From the NCBI GenBank assembly GCA_050953505.1, contig JBMNMU010000001.1, positions 2,170,001-2,234,000 of the forward strand: a DNA stretch of 64,000 nucleotides, written 5' to 3'. Shown piece by piece: positions 59,971 to 64,000 of the stretch. The notes under the pieces are model-generated. The model did not search any database, was not told where the DNA came from, and saw only the letters and a program-made list of their open reading frames with translations. Each line of letters begins with the position of its first letter. Positions within the stretch are counted from its first letter, which is position 1. This DNA is from JBMNMU01 sp050953505 (lineage in GTDB: Bacteria > Bacillota > Clostridia > Peptostreptococcales > Anaerovoracaceae). The position numbers were made by a program, and so were the translations under genes.

Positions 59971-60861
59971 TTAGTTCTTAATCCCATTCAGTATTTCGTT
60001 AACAAGCAACACTCCAGAATAATCCAGATCTTCCACTCCGTGGGTGGACATAGTGCCATACATCTGCCTTGTGATACCAGCAAGAGGGAGTGTTAAATGG
60101 TGAGCGTTTGCCACATCCATAGCAAGGGACATATCCTTCGCCATATTTTTCCCCGTAAACATAGGCGCGAAATCACGAACCGCTACATTGGACTCCTTTG
60201 CCTTCATCATTGCATTTGCAGCTGAGCTATCAGAAATGACACGAAGCATTTCGTTAAAATCGATGCCCGCAGCCTGTCCAAGCACAAGGGCTTCTGCATA
60301 AGCCTGTATAGTGGTCCCAAGTAGCATATTAACAATAATTTTCATGGTCCGTGCTTCTTCTTTTTGTCCTAGGTAATATTGTTTATTTCCCATCACTTCA
60401 AAGATAGGTGAGATTTCTTCATAAGCTTCCCGTTCTCCCGAAGCTAGAATGGTTAGTGAGCCGGAATCAACATGGCTGACGCTTCCACTGACACAAACTC
60501 GTATATGTTTGCCACCTTTTTCTTCTATAACCTGTGCCACTTCTCCAGATGTAACAGGGTCTACAGTACTTAGATCCACGTAAACCTGGCCCTGTCCAAT
60601 TGTTGTGGCAACGCCTCCCTCTCCTAATGCTACTATTTTAAGTATTTCTGAGTTAGGAATCATTGAAAAGATATAGTCCGCTTGTTCTGTGACCGCTGCA
60701 GGGCTGTCCGCAAAGGTTGCACCTAGCTCTAGGGCACCAGCACAATTATCCTTCATAACGTCATTGACAACAACTTTATACCCGGCGTCTAACAGTCTAG
60801 GTACGATACGACTACCCATGAGCCCTACCCCAATCCATCCAATTGTTTTTCTTTCTTGCAT
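59971..60861 (-). CDS. Beta-hydroxyacid dehydrogenase family (3-hydroxyisobutyrate / tartronate-semialdehyde reductase type)
   Basis: A 296-residue NAD(P)-dependent enzyme. The Rossmann motif is IGWIGVGLMGSRIVPRLLDAGY (residues 8-29), the substrate loop DLSTVDPVTSGEVAQV, and the catalytic lysine lies in ARTMKIIVNMLLGTTIQAYAEAL. The substrate-binding segment reads RVCVSGSVSHVDSGSLTILASG, where the family usually has DAPVSGG; the Asp-Ala-Pro is changed, so the substrate may differ. Start ATG with AAAGGAGACATA. Separated from rlmH by two hairpins. Confidence 0.88.
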   Translation of the reverse strand: MQERKTIGWIGVGLMGSRIVPRLLDAGYKVVVNDVMKDNCAGALELGATFADSPAAVTEQADYIFSMIPNSEILKIVALGEGGVATTIGQGQVYVDLSTVDPVTSGEVAQVIEEKGGKHIRVCVSGSVSHVDSGSLTILASGEREAYEEISPIFEVMGNKQYYLGQKEEARTMKIIVNMLLGTTIQAYAEALVLGQAAGIDFNEMLRVISDSSAANAMMKAKESNVAVRDFAPMFTGKNMAKDMSLAMDVANAHHLTLPLAGITRQMYGTMSTHGVEDLDYSGVLLVNEILNGIKN

Positions 60862-60894
60862 TTAATATTATGTCTCCTTTTTCGTCTAAAATAA

Positions 60895-60960
60895 TGAGTA
60901 TTGGCCAAGAGGCAATACTCAATCCACCTGGCATTATATCAAGCTTGTGATATTATTGCC
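60895..60960. terminator. Two stem-loops between rlmH and the dehydrogenase gene
   Basis: TGAGTATTG/CAATACTCA (60895-60921) and GGCATTATATCA/TGATATTATTGCC (60930-60960) are successive hairpins in the 108-base gap. They probably end the rlmH transcript. Confidence 0.6.
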
Positions 60961-60969
60961 AAGCAAAAT

Positions 60970-61449
60970 TTATTTGTGATAAGGCTCGTTTTTAATAATT
61001 TTATAGCTTCTATAGATTTGCTCTAAAAGTATAACCCGCATCATCTGGTGGGGAAAGGTCATTTTAGAAAAGGATAATTTTAGATCAGCAGCACGAAGAA
61101 CTTCTTGAGAAAGACCAAGAGAGCCTCCGATAATAAAACAAATTTCACTGTTACCCTGTATGGCCAAGCTATTTATTTTATCTGCCAGCATTTCTGAGGA
61201 AAATTCCTTGCCTTTAATCTCCAGCGCAATGACATAGCTACTTTTTTTGATATGCTTTAATATGCTTTTGCCCTCTTCTTCAATAAGGGCTATTTCATCA
61301 GCTTTTGATGGGTTGTCGGGAGCTCGACCTTCTTTCAGTTCGTTTATTGACAATGTACAATATTTGCTTAACCTTTTACTATATTCTTTTGCAGCTTCTG
61401 TCCAATAGGACTCTTTTAGGCTTCCAACACATATAATCTGTATTTTCAT
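60970..61449 (-). CDS. rlmH: 23S rRNA pseudouridine-1915 N3-methyltransferase (RlmH)
   Basis: RlmH methylates pseudouridine 1915 in helix 69 of 23S rRNA on the assembled 70S ribosome. The 159-residue protein is a SPOUT-fold enzyme with the usual FIIGGSLGLSQEVL knot loop and the nearly invariant C-terminus FPHQMMRVILLEQIYRSYKI, ending EPYHK. Normal length, ATG start with AAAGGAAATGA. It is 139 bases downstream of htrA, an order common in clostridia. Confidence 0.97.
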   Translation of the reverse strand: MKIQIICVGSLKESYWTEAAKEYSKRLSKYCTLSINELKEGRAPDNPSKADEIALIEEEGKSILKHIKKSSYVIALEIKGKEFSSEMLADKINSLAIQGNSEICFIIGGSLGLSQEVLRAADLKLSFSKMTFPHQMMRVILLEQIYRSYKIIKNEPYHK

Positions 61450-61506
61450 TTTTCATTTCCTTTATTTTGCCTAGGGCATGCTTACATAATAATAACGTTA
61501 AAAAAG

Positions 61507-61564
61507 AGAAGAAGATCTTCTCCTCCTCCCTTTGTGAACCAGAGGGTAAGACAACGCCCTCTGG
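61507..61564. repeat. Two hairpins between htrA and rlmH
   Basis: GAGAAGA/TCTTCTC (61506-61522) and CCAGAGGG/CCCTCTGG (61539-61564), the latter bordered by GTGAACC direct repeats. No T-run, so read-through into rlmH is likely. Confidence 0.5.
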
Positions 61565-61588
61565 CGTGTGAACCTGTAAATGATTCAA

Positions 61589-62839
61589 CTATTCTGCTAC
61601 CCCTGCTACATCTGTTAAGACAACCTTTATCTTCTGTCTAGCAAGACCTCGTAGAATTTCAAGCTCTACCTCGTCACCTGGTCTATAGTGAAATAAGTCT
61701 TTTGTAAGCTGAGACATGGTCTTCACTTCTTTACCTTCAAGACCTACGATAACGTCCCTAACCTTCAGCCCAGCAGCCTCCGCAGGAGTCCCTGGGGTAA
61801 CCTCAACTACAAAAGCGCCGGTTTTTGTTCCTAGATTATCATTTGGATAAGTTTCTAGGTATTCTGCCACACTAACCCCTCGAATGCCTATATAAGCCCG
61901 GTTAAATTCCCCTTTTGTCTTTATCTCATCCACAATAGGTTTTGCTGTATTTATAGGGATGGCAAAGCCCATGCCTTCTCCAGTCTGAGCCTTGGCGCTA
62001 TTAATCCCAATAACTTGACCCCTACTGTTCAATAAAGGCCCCCCACTATTTCCTGAATTGATGGATGCATCCGTCTGAATCAGTCCATCCATTCTGATTT
62101 GGTTTTGACCATCAGATGCCATAATAGTCCTATTTAACCCGCTGATGACGCCTTGGCTAACGCTCCTGTCAAAGGCCAACCCCAATGGATTTCCTATGGC
62201 TACAGCATAAGATCCTATCTTCACTTCTTCAGAGTCACCCAACTCTGCTGCCACTAAATTATTAGTTTCTACTTTTACAATTGCCAAATCTGTGTGCTTA
62301 TCACTCCAAAGTACAGTTCCTTCTAACTCTTTTCCATCTGATAGCTGAACGGTAATGGTTTTTGCTGTGCCATCATTAACAACGTGTGAATTGGTAAGAA
62401 TATAGCCATTTTCATCTACAATAATACCCGTTCCTACACCGGACGTTAGCCCCTTTTGTATTCCAAACCAGCTTTGATAGGTTACCTCCGATGTAGTACT
62501 GATCCCCACAACAGATGGGATTACCTTAGCTGCTACGGCCTCGGCAGTATTTATATCATCATTTGGGTTAATGGTGATTTCCTTTCTCGGAACGGCACTG
62601 CCTATTAGGTCACCGCCGTAATAAAGTGCTGCCATTCCACCGCCAAAACCTGCTGCAGCAGCTAATACAATGATAAGAATAACGGAAATGACTTTTTTGC
62701 CCTTGCCTCTTTTAGATTTTCTCTTCTTTGGTGCAACTTTATCATTTTCCGGTTCATAGGCGTCACCGTTTGGTGCCACATATATAATTTCTCTCATACC
62801 ATTGTCTTTTACTTCATTGTCAAATCTACTTTCATCCAT
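61589..62839 (-). CDS. HtrA/DegP-like membrane-anchored serine protease
   Basis: A 416-residue envelope protease/chaperone. A Lys-rich cytoplasmic N-terminus (about 38-49) precedes one membrane helix (VISVILIIVLAAAAGFGGG). A trypsin-like domain follows with His152 (LTNSHVV), Asp184 (HTDLAIVKV) and Ser265 (NSGNSGGPLL). A single PDZ domain covers about 318-410 (GAFVVEVTPGTPAEAAGLKVRDVI). One PDZ and an N-terminal anchor are the normal Firmicute HtrA layout. Start ATG with AAAGGGGGGC. It follows the walJ-like gene by 18 bases, as in the conserved wal locus, and probably handles envelope stress. Confidence 0.95.
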   Translation of the reverse strand: MDESRFDNEVKDNGMREIIYVAPNGDAYEPENDKVAPKKRKSKRGKGKKVISVILIIVLAAAAGFGGGMAALYYGGDLIGSAVPRKEITINPNDDINTAEAVAAKVIPSVVGISTTSEVTYQSWFGIQKGLTSGVGTGIIVDENGYILTNSHVVNDGTAKTITVQLSDGKELEGTVLWSDKHTDLAIVKVETNNLVAAELGDSEEVKIGSYAVAIGNPLGLAFDRSVSQGVISGLNRTIMASDGQNQIRMDGLIQTDASINSGNSGGPLLNSRGQVIGINSAKAQTGEGMGFAIPINTAKPIVDEIKTKGEFNRAYIGIRGVSVAEYLETYPNDNLGTKTGAFVVEVTPGTPAEAAGLKVRDVIVGLEGKEVKTMSQLTKDLFHYRPGDEVELEILRGLARQKIKVVLTDVAGVAE

Positions 62840-62857
62840 GCATAGCCCCCCTTTAAT

Positions 62858-63652
62858 TTAGGTTTGGTATACAAAACTTACCTCATCCCTAATAATTGTA
62901 TTAAGCTTGATGTGTTTTCCTATGTAGTAATTTGACTCCTCCAAAATATTCTTTACGGTCTGGTAAGCCATTTCAGGGAAATTATTCTCCCTACTTAGAT
63001 GAGCCAGAAGAACATATCTTTCCTTATCATTTTTGCTAAGAACCTTTAATATAGCTTCTCCCGCTGCAGCATTGGAAAGATGACCTTCCTCACTTAATAC
63101 TCGTTGCTTTAGGAACCAAGGATATTTTCCCATCTTTAGCATGTCTACATCATGATTGGCTTCTAAAACAAGAATATCTGCGTCTTGAATTTCCTTATAA
63201 ATAGTTTCGTTCATGCAGCCAGTATCCGTTACAATACTGATTTGCTTACCCCCCGAGTAAAGAGAAAACCCTACTGGGTCTGCTGCATCATGGGAAACTT
63301 GAAATGTTTTTACCCCTATGTCATTGATTTCAAACGAATCGCCAGTTTTAAAGACTTCTCTGCGATCCTCCTCCTGAGGAAGCCCTAAGCTATTCCAAGT
63401 TTTTTCATTGGTATAAGCTTTTAATGTTTTTTGTCTTTTTAACATAGTTTTCAAGCTCTTTGTATGGTCTGAATGCTCGTGGGTTATTAATATACCCCCA
63501 AGGAGCTCTGGAGATGTTTTTGTTTTTTCCAGCCCTTCATATACTTTTTTTGCGCTAATACCTACATCAATCAGTATTGCCGTTTTTTCAGTTTTTACTA
63601 GATAACTATTCCCGCTACTGCCGCTGGAAAAGGAACAAAAGCTTAGTGTCAT
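62858..63652 (-). CDS. walJ: WalJ/YycJ-type metallo-beta-lactamase-fold hydrolase
   Basis: A 264-residue MBL-fold protein. The metal motif is ITHEHSDHTKSL (His58, His60, Asp62, His63), and VTDTGCMNETI and VLLAHLSREN supply further metal ligands. The short loop FCSFSSGSSGNSYLV at the N-terminus is typical of YycJ/WalJ, a 5'-exonuclease-like member linked to the WalRK locus. Start ATG with AAAGGAGAAATAGA. Followed by htrA, as expected for this locus, which supports the assignment over other MBL proteins. Confidence 0.9.
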   Translation of the reverse strand: MTLSFCSFSSGSSGNSYLVKTEKTAILIDVGISAKKVYEGLEKTKTSPELLGGILITHEHSDHTKSLKTMLKRQKTLKAYTNEKTWNSLGLPQEEDRREVFKTGDSFEINDIGVKTFQVSHDAADPVGFSLYSGGKQISIVTDTGCMNETIYKEIQDADILVLEANHDVDMLKMGKYPWFLKQRVLSEEGHLSNAAAGEAILKVLSKNDKERYVLLAHLSRENNFPEMAYQTVKNILEESNYYIGKHIKLNTIIRDEVSFVYQT

Positions 63653-63781
63653 TCTATTTCTCCTTTACATCCTACTCAAACACTGCCCTAATTATTATAT
63701 ATAAATGTGTTGGTTTCATGTGAGATATTTGAATCCAATGTGAATATCCTATGGATTTGATTAACCTGTTTTCAATTTAAT

Positions 63782-64000
63782 TTATTGATCATGAGCGACG
63801 ATATACGCTACCTTATCACCATTATATGTAATTTTCCATGTTGGGAATGCTGTGTCGGATATTAGGGCTTCTCCCTCAAAGGATTCCGAATCTAACCAAT
63901 AAATCAGTGAAATATCGTCTATGTACATCTTTTCATCGCCTTCTCTCATGCTGGAAAACTTAATCAGCGCTTTGGAGGCTGGTGTAATTTGTTTCTTCAT
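63782..64000 (-). CDS. C-terminal fragment, possibly YycI-like regulatory protein
   Basis: A 72-codon frame running to the window edge; the Met codon at 63998-64000 may be internal. The end of the protein (DISLIYWLDSESFEGEALIS, then AFPTWKITYNGDKVAYIVA) looks like the last strand pair of YycI/YycH-type regulators, which in Firmicutes lie just upstream of walJ. That match rests mainly on position, so it is tentative. 129 bases separate it from walJ. Confidence 0.45.
   Translation of the reverse strand: MKKQITPASKALIKFSSMREGDEKMYIDDISLIYWLDSESFEGEALISDTAFPTWKITYNGDKVAYIVAHDQ

Overview
The window looks like chromosome from a low-GC, Gram-positive, spore-forming anaerobe of class Clostridia. This rests on strong AGGAGG-type ribosome binding sites, frequent TTG/GTG starts, a T-box leader, consensus TTGACA-N17-TATAAT promoters, a YtvI-type sporulation permease, a CBS/DRTGG pyrophosphatase, a long clostridial glutamine synthetase, a 4-hydroxybutyryl-CoA dehydratase homologue and a WalJ-HtrA-RlmH block. 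Genus cannot be set from the sequence alone. I see no prophage, insertion sequence, CRISPR array or plasmid gene.

Layout. 1-1330: edge of a type II fatty-acid synthesis cluster (first codons of fabK, then fabH), with a consensus promoter and a FabT-like operator. 1390-8052: an MFS permease, then the leucine operon leuA-leuC-leuD-leuB on the minus strand behind a T-box leader. 8091-11927: small proteins, serS and a 636-residue glutamine synthetase. 11928-13787: a 1.86 kb gene desert built of three different repeat structures. 13788-19773 (plus strand): DUF523, HerA-like ATPase, 4-hydroxybutyryl-CoA dehydratase family enzyme, CBS-pyrophosphatase. 19922-27625 (minus): UPF0182 membrane protein, ATP-dependent PEP carboxykinase, zinc-ribbon and coiled-coil membrane proteins, and an Asn/Ala/Gln repeat protein. 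28050-36643: radical SAM/SPASM enzyme, tRNA-Lys(CTT), YtvI, a class III aminotransferase, several very small proteins, an HD hydrolase and a sorbosone/glucose dehydrogenase-like protein.

36655-51697 is a carbohydrate locus arranged around a divergent promoter region. On the minus strand are a solute-binding lipoprotein, two permeases, a Gfo/Idh/MocA oxidoreductase, a CBM9-like protein, a galactokinase and an amidohydrolase. On the plus strand are a ROK repressor, GalE, an N-acetylhexosamine 1-kinase (NahK) homologue, an N-terminally extended ROK protein and a PIG-L deacetylase. An MsmK-type ATPase and an AraC regulator lie beside it. The set suggests import of a galactose/N-acetylhexosamine glycan and intracellular phosphorylation, epimerisation and deacetylation. 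It is not the classical LNB/GNB pathway, because no phosphorylase or uridylyltransferase is in the window.

51810-64000 is mainly housekeeping: TSCPD protein, EamA exporter, a tight NYN-GNAT-YlmH operon, a CDF metal transporter, Ogt, an Orn/Lys/Arg decarboxylase, an ArsR regulator, an HD protein, a beta-hydroxyacid dehydrogenase, RlmH, HtrA, WalJ and a fragment that may be YycI.

The most unexplained signals are non-coding. One is a roughly 405 bp array of inverted TTCCTACA/TGTAGGAA motifs spaced by whole helical turns (12537-12941), between a G-quadruplex-rich tract and a degenerate ~100 bp repeat array. Another is a two-hairpin repeat family found just before the start codons of leuD and the pyrophosphatase gene. 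A third is a dispersed repeat with core GACCGAGAGATGATTGGCC at both ends of the window.
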